Below are positions 36,355-45,111 of a DNA stretch of 50,567 nt, in pieces. A program made the translations under genes and the position numbers. The notes beneath the pieces are model-generated. The model did not search any database and was not told the DNA's origin. It worked only from the letters and a program-made list of their open reading frames with translations. Origin of the DNA: Flavobacteriales bacterium (GTDB lineage Bacteria > Bacteroidota > Bacteroidia > Flavobacteriales > Flavobacteriaceae); the NCBI GenBank assembly GCA_004213995.1, contig SGZJ01000008.1:1-50567 (forward strand). Reading direction: 5' to 3'. Every line of letters begins with the position of its first letter. Positions within the stretch are counted from its first letter, which is position 1.

Positions 36355-38952
36355 TTGTCTAAAACAGTAAAAAAAATAACACCTTTAATGAAGCAATATA
36401 ATGCTATCAAGGTAAAATATCCTGATGCATTGTTACTGTTTAGAGTTGGAGATTTTTACGAAACTTTTGGACAGGATGCAATTAAAACTGCAAAAATACT
36501 AGGGATAATACTTACAAAAAGAGGTGCTGGCAGCTCAAGTGAAACAGAACTTGCAGGTTTCCCTCACCACTCATTAAATACATATTTACCTAAGCTAGTA
36601 AAGGCTGGGTTAAGAGTTGCTATATGTGACCAGCTAGAAGACCCAAAACTTACAAAAACGATAGTCAAAAGAGGGGTAACAGAATTAATAACACCAGGTC
36701 TTGCTATTATAGATGAAGTACTTTCTCCAAAAACAAATAATTTTTTAGCAGCGATTAGCCTAGGTAAACAAATTGGAATTTCTTTCTTAGATGTATCCAC
36801 AGGAGAGTTTTTAATATCTCAAGGAACCGTTGACGAAGTTGATAAGCTTCTTCAAAATTTTAATCCTAGTGAAATATTAGTTTCCAAACAAAAAAAACAA
36901 GACTTCTCCTCAAAATTTAGCTACCCTTATCAACTTTTTTATCTTGAAGATTGGGTTTTTCAACATGACTTTGCTAAAGAGTCTATCTGTACGCATTTTA
37001 AAACTAAGAATCTTAAAGGTTTTGGAATTGAAAGTTTAAATGATGGTGTTATAGCCGCGGGAGCTATCATGCATTATTTAAGTGAAACACAACACCAAAA
37101 GATTAATCATATATCTTCCATTAAAAGAATACCAAAAGAGGATTATGTATGGATGGATAGGTTTACCACTAGAAACTTAGAACTTTTTAATTCAAATAAT
37201 TTAAATGCGGTTACTTTAATTGATGTTATCGATAAAACAATATCTCCAATGGGAGGTAGATTACTTAAAAGATGGTTAGCACTTCCCCTAAAAGATCTTA
37301 AAGAAATAAATAGTCGCCAAGAAGTAGTTGAGTTTTTTATTCAAGATTTAAATTCATTAAATCAAATCCAGCATCATATTAAACTAATTGGTGATATTGA
37401 GAGGCTCATATCTAAAGTAGCTACTTTTAAAATTAGCCCCAGAGAAGTCATTCAATTAAAAAATTCTCTTGAGGCAATTATTCCAATTAAATCACTAGCA
37501 GAAAAATCTACTAATCTTTCTCTAAAGGAAATCGGAGTTAACTTAAGTAATTGTGACAAGCTAAGGGATAGGATTAAAGAAACTCTTTTGGAAGAAGCTC
37601 CAGTTAATATTTTAAAAGGAAATTCTATTTCTTCTGAATACTCAAATGAGCTAAAAGAATTAAGAAACATTGTTTTCTCAGGCAAAGAGGTGTTGGATCA
37701 AATGCTAGTAAGAGAAAGCGAAGCAACAGGCATTACATCTTTAAAAATAGCTTCAAATAACGTTTTTGGATACTACATAGAGGTCAGAAACACTCATAAA
37801 GACAAGGTCCCAGAGCATTGGATAAGAAAGCAAACATTAGTAAGTGCAGAAAGATATATTACTGAAGAATTAAAGGAGTATGAATCTAAGATACTTGGTG
37901 CTGAAGAAAAAATAATGGCTCTTGAAATTCAAATCTTTAACGATTTAGTTCAATGGATGGGTAGCTTTATAAAGGAGGTTCAAAATAATTCGTTTTTAAT
38001 AGCAAAATTAGATTGTTTATCTGGGTTTAGTCAATTAGCAATAGAGAATGATTATTGCAAACCTAACATAGATGACTCTCATGATTTAGATATCAAAGAT
38101 GGTAGGCATCCTGTTATTGAAAAACAATTAAAGGCACATGAATCTTACATTTCTAACGATGTCTTTTTAGATGCAGATAAACAACAAATTATAATGATCA
38201 CTGGGCCTAATATGTCAGGTAAATCTGCCATTTTAAGGCAAACAGCAATAATTGTTTTAATGGCTCAAATGGGTAGTTTTGTAGCTGCAAAATCTGTAAG
38301 AATGGGTTGGTTTGATAAAATATTTACTAGAGTAGGAGCTAGTGATAATATTTCCATGGGAGAGTCTACTTTCATGGTAGAAATGAATGAAACTGCATCA
38401 ATATTAAATAATATTTCTAGTAGAAGTTTGATTCTTCTAGATGAAATAGGAAGAGGAACAAGCACATATGATGGAATTTCAATTGCATGGGCTATTAGTG
38501 AGTTTTTACACGATAATGTATCCAAACCAAAAACTCTTTTTGCAACACATTATCATGAGTTAAATGAAATGACTTCTTCTTTTAAAAGAATAAAGAATTT
38601 TAATGTTTCTGTAAAGGAAGAAAAAAATGATGTACTTTTTTTAAGAAAATTAATTCCAGGTGGTAGTGAACATAGCTTTGGAATTCATGTCGCTAAAATG
38701 GCTGGTATGCCTTCAAAGGTTTTAAATAAGGCTCATCAGATTTTGAAAAAACTAGAAAAATCACACTCAAATGAGGAGTTAACGGGAAAGGTTAAGTCAA
38801 TAAAAGACGATATTCAACTACAGTTTTTTAATTTAGACAACCCTGTTTTGGAAGAGTTGAAAGATGAAATATTAAAAATTGATATTAATTCATTAACACC
38901 AGTTGAAGCTTTACTTAAACTTAGCGAACTTAAAAAAAAGATAGATAATTAA
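36355..38952 (+). CDS. mutS: DNA mismatch repair protein MutS
   Basis: An 865-residue mismatch-recognition ATPase. The start is TTG at 36355, which gives the conserved N-terminus KKITPLMKQYNAIK; the next ATG would cut into it. The mismatch-binding F34-x-E36 lies in GDFYETF. Walker A is GPNMSGKS at 617-624, Walker B is LILLDEIGRGTSTYDG near 695, and FATHYHEL follows. No mutL lies nearby. Confidence 0.97.
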   Translation: MSKTVKKITPLMKQYNAIKVKYPDALLLFRVGDFYETFGQDAIKTAKILGIILTKRGAGSSSETELAGFPHHSLNTYLPKLVKAGLRVAICDQLEDPKLTKTIVKRGVTELITPGLAIIDEVLSPKTNNFLAAISLGKQIGISFLDVSTGEFLISQGTVDEVDKLLQNFNPSEILVSKQKKQDFSSKFSYPYQLFYLEDWVFQHDFAKESICTHFKTKNLKGFGIESLNDGVIAAGAIMHYLSETQHQKINHISSIKRIPKEDYVWMDRFTTRNLELFNSNNLNAVTLIDVIDKTISPMGGRLLKRWLALPLKDLKEINSRQEVVEFFIQDLNSLNQIQHHIKLIGDIERLISKVATFKISPREVIQLKNSLEAIIPIKSLAEKSTNLSLKEIGVNLSNCDKLRDRIKETLLEEAPVNILKGNSISSEYSNELKELRNIVFSGKEVLDQMLVRESEATGITSLKIASNNVFGYYIEVRNTHKDKVPEHWIRKQTLVSAERYITEELKEYESKILGAEEKIMALEIQIFNDLVQWMGSFIKEVQNNSFLIAKLDCLSGFSQLAIENDYCKPNIDDSHDLDIKDGRHPVIEKQLKAHESYISNDVFLDADKQQIIMITGPNMSGKSAILRQTAIIVLMAQMGSFVAAKSVRMGWFDKIFTRVGASDNISMGESTFMVEMNETASILNNISSRSLILLDEIGRGTSTYDGISIAWAISEFLHDNVSKPKTLFATHYHELNEMTSSFKRIKNFNVSVKEEKNDVLFLRKLIPGGSEHSFGIHVAKMAGMPSKVLNKAHQILKKLEKSHSNEELTGKVKSIKDDIQLQFFNLDNPVLEELKDEILKIDINSLTPVEALLKLSELKKKIDN

Positions 38953-38978
38953 TAAGTGCTTATTTTTTAAAAAAACAC

Positions 38979-39008
38979 TTTGCTATTATAAGAATTATAT
39001 TAAATTTG
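38979..39008 (+). promoter_or_regulatory. Promoter of the tRNA-Gly/tRNA-Leu unit
   Basis: TTTG at 38979-38982 and TAAATTTG at 39001-39008 are 18 bp apart and match the Bacteroidota promoter pattern. The first tRNA starts 37 bp after the -7 box, leaving a short leader. Confidence 0.7.
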
Positions 39009-39045
39009 CACCCGCACCATTTGGTGTTCGTTCATTAAAAAAACT

Positions 39046-39117
39046 GCGAAAGTAGCTCAGGGGTAGAGCATCACCTTGCCAAGGTGGAGGTCGAGGGTTC
39101 AAATCCCTTCTTTCGCT
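39046..39117 (+). tRNA. tRNA-Gly (GCC)
   Basis: A full cloverleaf is visible. The acceptor arms GCGAAAG and CTTTCGC pair fully, the D-arm is GCTC/GAGC, the anticodon loop TTGCCAA gives GCC, and the T-arm GAGGG TTCAAAT CCCTT follows. The 3' CCA is not encoded. A tRNA-Leu follows 15 bp later. Confidence 0.96.
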
Positions 39118-39132
39118 CTGATAAAATATAAT

Positions 39133-39217
39133 GCTGAAGTGGTGGAATTGGTAGACACGTTGGACTTAAAATCCAATGGACTGTAAGTCCGTGCGGGTTC
39201 AAGTCCCGCCTTCAGTA
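39133..39217 (+). tRNA. tRNA-Leu (UAA)
   Basis: An 85-base class II tRNA. The acceptor arms GCTGAAG/CTTCAGT pair with a terminal G-U. The anticodon stem TTGGA/TCCAA encloses CTTAAAA, giving UAA. A long variable arm (GGACTGTAAGTCC) and T-arm GCGGG TTCAAGT CCCGC complete it. The CCA is not encoded. A terminator follows at once. Confidence 0.96.
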
Positions 39218-39218
39218 C

Positions 39219-39257
39219 AAAAGGGGTTAATCTTTAAGATTAACCCCTTTTTTTATT
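39219..39257 (+). terminator. Intrinsic terminator of the tRNA unit
   Basis: AAAAGGGGTTAATC (39219-39232) and GATTAACCCCTTTT (39238-39251) form a perfect 14-bp stem around TTTAA, followed by a T-rich tail. It begins one base after the tRNA-Leu and insulates the tRNA unit from the next operon. Confidence 0.92.
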
Positions 39258-39270
39258 TATAAAATATTCC

Positions 39271-39278
39271 TACTTTTG
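39271..39278 (+). promoter_or_regulatory. Promoter -7 box of the 39297-43244 operon
   Basis: TACTTTTG at 39271-39278 exactly matches TAnnTTTG and follows the terminator by 14 bp. No clear TTTG is seen ~20 bp upstream, where the terminator's T tract lies. Its position argues against a TTG start at 39276. Confidence 0.5.
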
Positions 39279-39296
39279 GGGACTAAACTAGTTCAC

Positions 39297-39593
39297 TTGA
39301 TTACATATAAAAATAATATTGCCTTCTTTTTACTTTTCCTATTTATGGGACTAAAAGTAGTCAGTTTACACTCTTTTACTCATGATGAAAGTGACACTCT
39401 AGATAATGATTGTGAAATTTGTGAGCATGTAATTGTTACTAATGAGACAGATTTTACAACTAATAACTCAATTAGTACTCCAACACAAATCATGAATTTA
39501 TTTAAAGAGCAAAATTTTTATGCTCATGATTATAAATTCGAACAAAGTCAAATTGACAATTCTCTTTTTTGTAGGCCTCCTCCCACATCATAA
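39297..39593 (+). CDS. Small His/Cys-containing membrane-anchored protein (98 aa)
   Basis: I choose the TTG at 39297. The in-frame TTG at 39276 lies inside a promoter box, and an ATG at 39363 would cut the hydrophobic segment. The protein has an N-terminal helix (NIAFFLLFLFMGLKVVSLHSF), then an acidic stretch with H, D and two cysteines (HDESDTLDNDCEICEHV), and ends in FCRPPPTS. The HxxxH/CxxC pattern could bind a metal. It precedes an ABC-2 transporter by ~100 bp. I cannot name a family with confidence. Confidence 0.6.
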   Translation: MITYKNNIAFFLLFLFMGLKVVSLHSFTHDESDTLDNDCEICEHVIVTNETDFTTNNSISTPTQIMNLFKEQNFYAHDYKFEQSQIDNSLFCRPPPTS

Positions 39594-39691
39594 CACACCT
39601 TTTTGCTTTTACAATATAATCACATGTCTTTTAGACTTGTTTAATGATATAGCATCATGCTATATTAATTGCTAATTTTTAATTTATTTAT

Positions 39692-40405
39692 ATGATAACC
39701 ACAAATAACATCACCAAAAAATATGGTGATTTCACAGCTATTAATGATCTTTCTTTTAATGTGAATGAAGGAGAAATATTATGTTTGCTTGGTGCTAATG
39801 GTGCTGGAAAGTCTACAATAATCAACATTTTATTAAATTTCACACTTCCTACTTTAGGAACCGCTGAAATCAATAATCTTGATGTAATCAAAAATCCAAT
39901 AAAAACAAAAGAATTTCTAACCTACATTCCTGAAAACCTTATGTTGTATCCAACATTAAGTGCTGTTGAGAATTTGGATTATTTTACTAAACTTTCTAAT
40001 AAGACATTTGATCAACAACAATTACAAAACTATTTATCAAAAGCTGGTTTAGAAAAAGCTGCACATAATAATAGAGTAAATACATTCTCTAAAGGAATGC
40101 GTCAAAAGGTTGGAATTGCATTAGCTATTGCAAAAGAATCAAAGGTTTTATTACTTGATGAGCCTACTTCTGGTTTGGATCCAAAATCTAGTAATGAGTT
40201 TATTTCATTACTTAAAAAAATGAAGGACGACGGTGTTGCTATACTAATGGCTACTCATGATTTATTTAGAGCGAAAGAAGTTAGTACTCATATAGGAATT
40301 ATGCGTTCTGGTATCTTGGAAAACTATTCTAGTACGTCGGAACTTACACTCAAGCAGTTGGAAACAATTTACTTGGATATTATGAACTTTAAAAATGTGA
40401 GTTAA
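39692..40405 (+). CDS. ABC transporter ATP-binding protein (ABC-2 exporter type)
   Basis: A 237-residue ATPase. Walker A is GANGAGKS at residues 34-41, the signature is FSKGMRQKVGIALAIA near 130, Walker B is VLLLDEPTSGLDP near 152, and the switch histidine is in MATHD. The form resembles NosF/CcmA-like ATPases of ABC-2 systems. Two ABC-2 permease genes follow at 1 and 3 bp spacing, so it energises that transporter. Confidence 0.93.
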   Translation: MITTNNITKKYGDFTAINDLSFNVNEGEILCLLGANGAGKSTIINILLNFTLPTLGTAEINNLDVIKNPIKTKEFLTYIPENLMLYPTLSAVENLDYFTKLSNKTFDQQQLQNYLSKAGLEKAAHNNRVNTFSKGMRQKVGIALAIAKESKVLLLDEPTSGLDPKSSNEFISLLKKMKDDGVAILMATHDLFRAKEVSTHIGIMRSGILENYSSTSELTLKQLETIYLDIMNFKNVS

Positions 40406-40406
40406 T

Positions 40407-41810
40407 ATGAGAAATATAATTTTTAAAGAGCTTAAAGAGTTAAGTCGAGATGGACGTTTTAAATCAGCAGTCGTTATATCCTGTATTTTACTACTGTTAG
40501 CTTTAATTACAGGGGTTAATCAATATAAAAAAAGTAATCAACAACTGACCGAGTCGGTTTCTAAAGAACGTGCAATTTGGGAGACTCAAGGAGCAAAAAA
40601 TCCACACTCAGCAGCCCACTATGGGACCTATGCCTTTAAGCCCAAGTTTGCCTTGTCTTTATTAGATTATGGTGTCACTAAGTATACTGGTAATTCCATA
40701 TTTTTAGAGGCTCACAATCGTAATGAAGCATCATTTAGTGAGGCTACAGACCAAACAAGTTTAGCTCGTTTTGGCACACTTTCTATAAACTTTGTATTGA
40801 TTTATTTATTTCCTTTAATAATAATACTAATTGGTTATAATTCTTATACGAAAGAATTAGAAAATAAAACTTTGACAATGTTAAAAAGTCAAGGTGTAAG
40901 TTCTGTAAAATTAATTTTAGGAAAGTGGTTCGCTACAATAATTCCTATTTTTATTCTAACCATATTTACCTTTTTGGTTATAGGAGTTGTTTTATCAAAT
41001 GTTCATGACTTAGCTTTTTTTAGTTGGAGCAGTCTAATGACACTATTGGGGTCTTATTTGGTTTATTATTTAATTATTTCAACCATTACAGTTTTAGTTT
41101 CTTTATTAAGTAAATCATCTGGGACATCTCTAGTTAGTACTTTACTAATTTGGATTTTATTTAGTTTTATTACTCCAAAGGTTGCTACAAATTTTGCAAA
41201 TGAAGCCCACCCTTATCCTTCAAAATCAGAATTTAACGCAGCTGTTGCTGAAGATAAAAAAAATGGACTTGATGGTCACAACCCATGGAACGAAGCTGCT
41301 CAAAAACTAGAGTCAGAAACTTTAGAAGAATACGGGGTTGATAAGATTAGTGAATTGCCATTTAATTATTCGGGTTATCGAATGCAAAAAGGGGAAGAGC
41401 ATGAAGCTCAGATCTACAAAAAACATTATGATATTTTAAATGAAATTGCAATCAAACAAAATAAGGTTTATGGAAGTTTGTCATTTTTGTCTCCATTTAT
41501 TTCTTTACGATTTTTATCAATGGATGTTTCAAATACAAGCGATAAATTACATTGGAAATTCACCAATGCTGCAGAGAAGTATCGTTTACAGAAACAAGAG
41601 TTTTTAAATTATGATATTAAAGATAATTCAAAGTATGGTGAGCGCGGTTATACCATGACTGAAAAGAAATTTAAACAACTCCCAAGATTTAATTTCACTC
41701 CTCCAACAAATTTAGAAATAATAAAAGAAAATACTCAAAACATATTGTTTTTATGTCTTTGGCTATTCCTTCCGTTTGTTGGTTTATTAATCTTTTCAAA
41801 AAATAAATAA
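40407..41810 (+). CDS. ABC-2 type permease, DUF3526-like (467 aa)
   Basis: A membrane permease with a first helix at about residues 18-38, a large extracytoplasmic part (~40-130), then helices from ~135 to ~265, another soluble stretch, and a last helix near 445-463. FPLIIILIGYNSYTKELENKTL is the typical ABC-2 motif after the second helix. It resembles the NosY-type permeases grouped under multicopper-enzyme maturation, but the substrate is unknown. The next gene encodes a paralogous permease, likely its partner. Confidence 0.88.
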   Translation: MRNIIFKELKELSRDGRFKSAVVISCILLLLALITGVNQYKKSNQQLTESVSKERAIWETQGAKNPHSAAHYGTYAFKPKFALSLLDYGVTKYTGNSIFLEAHNRNEASFSEATDQTSLARFGTLSINFVLIYLFPLIIILIGYNSYTKELENKTLTMLKSQGVSSVKLILGKWFATIIPIFILTIFTFLVIGVVLSNVHDLAFFSWSSLMTLLGSYLVYYLIISTITVLVSLLSKSSGTSLVSTLLIWILFSFITPKVATNFANEAHPYPSKSEFNAAVAEDKKNGLDGHNPWNEAAQKLESETLEEYGVDKISELPFNYSGYRMQKGEEHEAQIYKKHYDILNEIAIKQNKVYGSLSFLSPFISLRFLSMDVSNTSDKLHWKFTNAAEKYRLQKQEFLNYDIKDNSKYGERGYTMTEKKFKQLPRFNFTPPTNLEIIKENTQNILFLCLWLFLPFVGLLIFSKNK

Positions 41811-41813
41811 AAA

Positions 41814-43244
41814 ATGTTTTTAAATAACTTATCACACGAAATCAAATTACTGCTTAGAAGCCAATGGCTACTAGTATTATTTATTAGCACAACTATACTG
41901 TTTGCTTTTGCTGCATTCAATGGAAATAAAAATGTAGAGAAAAGACTCAATGACATTTCAAAGGTTACAGAGGGTTTACAAATACAGGATAGTACAATGT
42001 TATCGACACTTACAAAAATTGAAAAAGGTGAAGCTGTTGATGGTCCAAGTTGGCGTTTACCATCTGACCCTATGACCATTGGGTATAGACATCCACGATT
42101 AGCAATAATGAATCCAAATGAGTTTTCATTTATTGCAACAGGACAAAGTGATATGTATACTCATTTTAAGAGTCCAACTGTATATGGGAATAACTTTGCA
42201 TTAGATTACTCTGAAATGATCAATCCTGTGCAGTTATTGTTCGGTAATTTTGACTTAGCATTTGTAATTATTTATATTTTACCATTACTAATTATTTCCT
42301 TTACGTTTAATATTTTATCAAAAGAAAAGGAGCTGGGGACACTAAGATTATTGTCTGCACAACCACTTTCTATGATAAATTGGTTGTTGCAAAAAACTGG
42401 AATTCGCTTCTTAATTTTTAATCTAATAAGTATTGTTTCATTACTTTTTGTTATTGCATTCTTTTCTCCAAATTCATTTGGAGATGGATTTAGCATGTTT
42501 GGCTTAGTTGCTTTGCTTTCTGCTTACAACTTATTTTGGTTTGTCTTAAGTTGTGTGATAAATATAAAAGTTAACAATTCAGCTAAAAATGCATTAACTC
42601 TAATTGGTTTATGGTTAATTATTGTTTTAGTATTACCTGCTTCAATTAATCAAATAGGTAATTCTTTGTATCCAGTACCTTCTCGTTTAAAAATGATTAA
42701 TGAAATTCGACTAATTAAAAAAGAAAATGCAGAAAGTCAAAATAAAATCATGGACGAGTATTTGCGAAATCATCCAGAATTAGCTCAACAGAGCGATAAG
42801 AATAATTTTGGTTTCTGGCATAATTATTTTGCTTCAGAAAAAGTTATGGAAGAAAAAACAAAACCAATATTAGTTGAATATGAGGGTCAATTAAAAAAAC
42901 AACAAGACTTAATTAGTCTGTTTAAATATTTATCGCCGGCTATATTAGTTCAACAATCACTTAATAATTTTGCAGGCACATCTGAAAAGCATTATAATGA
43001 TTATAAGAAACAGGTATTTGAGTTTTCTGATAAATGGCGAAATTACTTAGCACCTATGCTATTTAAGAATCAGAAATTTACAATTAAAAACTACAACGAA
43101 ATGCCAATGTTTAATTATAAAAATAGAATTAAAAATAATATTTGGTTAAGCTCTATAATTCTAGTTTTTACTAGTGCTTTCGTGTTTTTCTTATTTAATT
43201 CAAAGAGGTTAAAAAATAAATCTGCTCAGGAATTTATAGATTAA
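41814..43244 (+). CDS. DUF3526 domain ABC-2 permease (476 aa)
   Basis: A paralogue of the preceding permease with the same layout: a first helix (~18-36), an extracytoplasmic domain (~37-145), a membrane core with ILPLLIISFTFNILSKEKELGTLRLL, a second soluble part (~290-430), and a final helix near 447-466. This two-domain pattern fits DUF3526. Both permeases and the ATPase form one operon. The substrate is unknown. Confidence 0.88.
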   Translation: MFLNNLSHEIKLLLRSQWLLVLFISTTILFAFAAFNGNKNVEKRLNDISKVTEGLQIQDSTMLSTLTKIEKGEAVDGPSWRLPSDPMTIGYRHPRLAIMNPNEFSFIATGQSDMYTHFKSPTVYGNNFALDYSEMINPVQLLFGNFDLAFVIIYILPLLIISFTFNILSKEKELGTLRLLSAQPLSMINWLLQKTGIRFLIFNLISIVSLLFVIAFFSPNSFGDGFSMFGLVALLSAYNLFWFVLSCVINIKVNNSAKNALTLIGLWLIIVLVLPASINQIGNSLYPVPSRLKMINEIRLIKKENAESQNKIMDEYLRNHPELAQQSDKNNFGFWHNYFASEKVMEEKTKPILVEYEGQLKKQQDLISLFKYLSPAILVQQSLNNFAGTSEKHYNDYKKQVFEFSDKWRNYLAPMLFKNQKFTIKNYNEMPMFNYKNRIKNNIWLSSIILVFTSAFVFFLFNSKRLKNKSAQEFID

Positions 43245-43298
43245 ATAATTACAGGATTAAATGTTTTTAAGCTGAATATAAATCACAATTTATGCGAT

Positions 43299-43775
43299 TT
43301 AATTTTCTACTGCCCAACATTCTAGTTCTAATTTAGCCCCAAGTGCTAGTCCGTCAGCACCAAAAGCACTCCTTGAGGGTTTGTTTTTGGTAAAATAGGT
43401 TTTGTATACTTCATTCATTTGTCCCCATTCAGAAATATCATCAATCATGCAAGTACATTTTACAATATTATCCATTGTTAAATCATAATGTTGGAGTATT
43501 GATTTGATGTTTTCTAAAGCTTGTCTTGTTTCTGCTTGTATACCTCCCTCAACTACGGATTCATTTCCTGGAATATTTCCAACAACCCCAGAGAGAATAA
43601 TAAGATCATTAATCTTTACAGCATCAGAAAATGGATACCCAGCTTTAATTGTTTCTTCACTAGAGTAAAATTCAACTTCAGCATCAGAAGAGCTGTTAAA
43701 ATCTATTGTTTTTTCTACTTTATAATCACAAGAGATAATTAGAAAGCTCAAGACTGTTAATACGAAATATTTCAT
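43299..43775 (-). CDS. Exported RidA/YjgF family lipoprotein
   Basis: A 158-residue protein with a lipoprotein signal (LSFLIISCDY, lipobox C16) and then a RidA domain at about residues 38-158. The domain shows AGYPFSDAVKINDLIILSGVVGN, TRQALENIKSILQHYDLTMDNIVKCTCMI and the ending KLELECWAV. Cytoplasmic RidA hydrolyses reactive enamine/imine intermediates. The key arginine of active RidA, normally in the RxAxxV region near the end, appears as PSRSAFGADG. An envelope location is uncommon for the family. Confidence 0.88.
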   Translation of the reverse strand: MKYFVLTVLSFLIISCDYKVEKTIDFNSSSDAEVEFYSSEETIKAGYPFSDAVKINDLIILSGVVGNIPGNESVVEGGIQAETRQALENIKSILQHYDLTMDNIVKCTCMIDDISEWGQMNEVYKTYFTKNKPSRSAFGADGLALGAKLELECWAVEN

Positions 43776-43791
43776 TTTTGGTTTTTTTTAA

Positions 43792-44952
43792 TTATTTTAA
43801 ATTAGCTAATATGCATTGGGTAGCCCCAATTTTACTATTAATAAAACTAGAGTTAAGAGCACCTGTTTTTTGTAGTTTTTCTTTATCTCCAATTAATTCA
43901 TCAATTTTATTTTTTAAAGATTCAGCATTATTAACTGAAAACATCCCTCCACTTTTAATCATATTCACTGCTTCTGGAAATCTACTATAATATTTTCCAA
44001 TGATTATTGGTAAACTAAAAACTGCTGCTTCTAAAGTGTTATGAAGCTTCCCCTCCCCGTTAAATCCACCTCCTATGTAAGCTAGGCTAGCGTATTTGTA
44101 AAGTTTAGAAAGAGTCCCAATATTGTCTACAATGATTACACTTGCAGTCTTAATATTTTCATTATTTAACCCAGAGAAAAGAATTGTTTTTTTATTTATA
44201 AATGATTTTAGATTATTTATTTCCTCTTTATTAATTTCATGAGGAGCTATAATAAATTTAAGATTTGACTTTGAATGATTTATATAACTTGTAAGTATCT
44301 CATGGTCTTTACCCCATGTGCTACCTGCAATTAGACACTCTTTTTCACTCAAGAACTCTTTAATATAATCAACATCTTCATTTAAGGTTTTCGATAAGGA
44401 CACTCGATCAAATCTAGTGTCTCCGCTATTAAACACATTATTATGTCCGATTGATTTAAAGAGATCTTTTGACTTTTCATCTTGAGTAAAAATATAATCA
44501 AACTTTAAAACTGCTTTTTTCAATAAACCATACTTCATTTGCGAAGAGTTGTAAATTGCACAAACTAGTATCGATTTTATGTTTCTTTTTTTAATTTCAT
44601 TTAAATAGTTTGGCCAAATCTCTGACTTAATAAATACTACTATTTCAGGCTTGATTTTATCTAAAAACTTTTTACAATTATCTTTAGTATCTATTGGAAG
44701 GTATACAACAACATCTGCAATACTATTTGCTTTTTTAACTTCATAACCAGATGGAGAGAAAAAACTTAATACTAATTTATGATTTGGATATTTCTTTTTT
44801 AGTTCTACAAAAAGTGGAAATCCTTGTTCATATTCGCCAAGGGATGCGCAATGAAACCAAATAGTTTTATCATTTATATTAATAGACTTATTAAGTCGAT
44901 TAAAAGTCTCTTGTCTACCAATAACTCCAAGTTTAATTTTAGAGTTAAACAA
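43792..44952 (-). CDS. waaA: 3-deoxy-D-manno-octulosonic acid (Kdo) transferase
   Basis: A glycosyltransferase (GT-B fold) that adds Kdo to lipid A. WFHCASLGEYEQGFPLF near residue 33 is the donor-domain motif with the catalytic glutamate, AGSTWGKDHEIL and APHEINKEEI are conserved, and GGGFNGEGKLHNTLEAAVF near 293 is the sugar-nucleotide site. From the TTG at 44952 it has 386 residues, and the usual N-terminal membrane anchor is missing. That anchor is encoded just upstream in the same frame (to ~45006) without a standard start codon. Confidence 0.93.
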   Translation of the reverse strand: MFNSKIKLGVIGRQETFNRLNKSININDKTIWFHCASLGEYEQGFPLFVELKKKYPNHKLVLSFFSPSGYEVKKANSIADVVVYLPIDTKDNCKKFLDKIKPEIVVFIKSEIWPNYLNEIKKRNIKSILVCAIYNSSQMKYGLLKKAVLKFDYIFTQDEKSKDLFKSIGHNNVFNSGDTRFDRVSLSKTLNEDVDYIKEFLSEKECLIAGSTWGKDHEILTSYINHSKSNLKFIIAPHEINKEEINNLKSFINKKTILFSGLNNENIKTASVIIVDNIGTLSKLYKYASLAYIGGGFNGEGKLHNTLEAAVFSLPIIIGKYYSRFPEAVNMIKSGGMFSVNNAESLKNKIDELIGDKEKLQKTGALNSSFINSKIGATQCILANLK

Positions 44953-45111
44953 CGATAGTAATCTAAAAACAAACCTACTTGTATGTAATATTATATTGTA
45001 AATGATAAAATTATTTATAGCTAAAATACACTACTTTATATTATTTTTCTCAAAAGGAAAAAAAAATATGTACATTAGTACACTGTCATAAACAAAAAAA
45101 ACACCCCAATT

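Noticed and set aside
43245-43298. Inverted repeat TAAATC/GATTTA as a bidirectional terminator
   Set aside because: Only 6 bp with an 11-base loop and no proper T-run.
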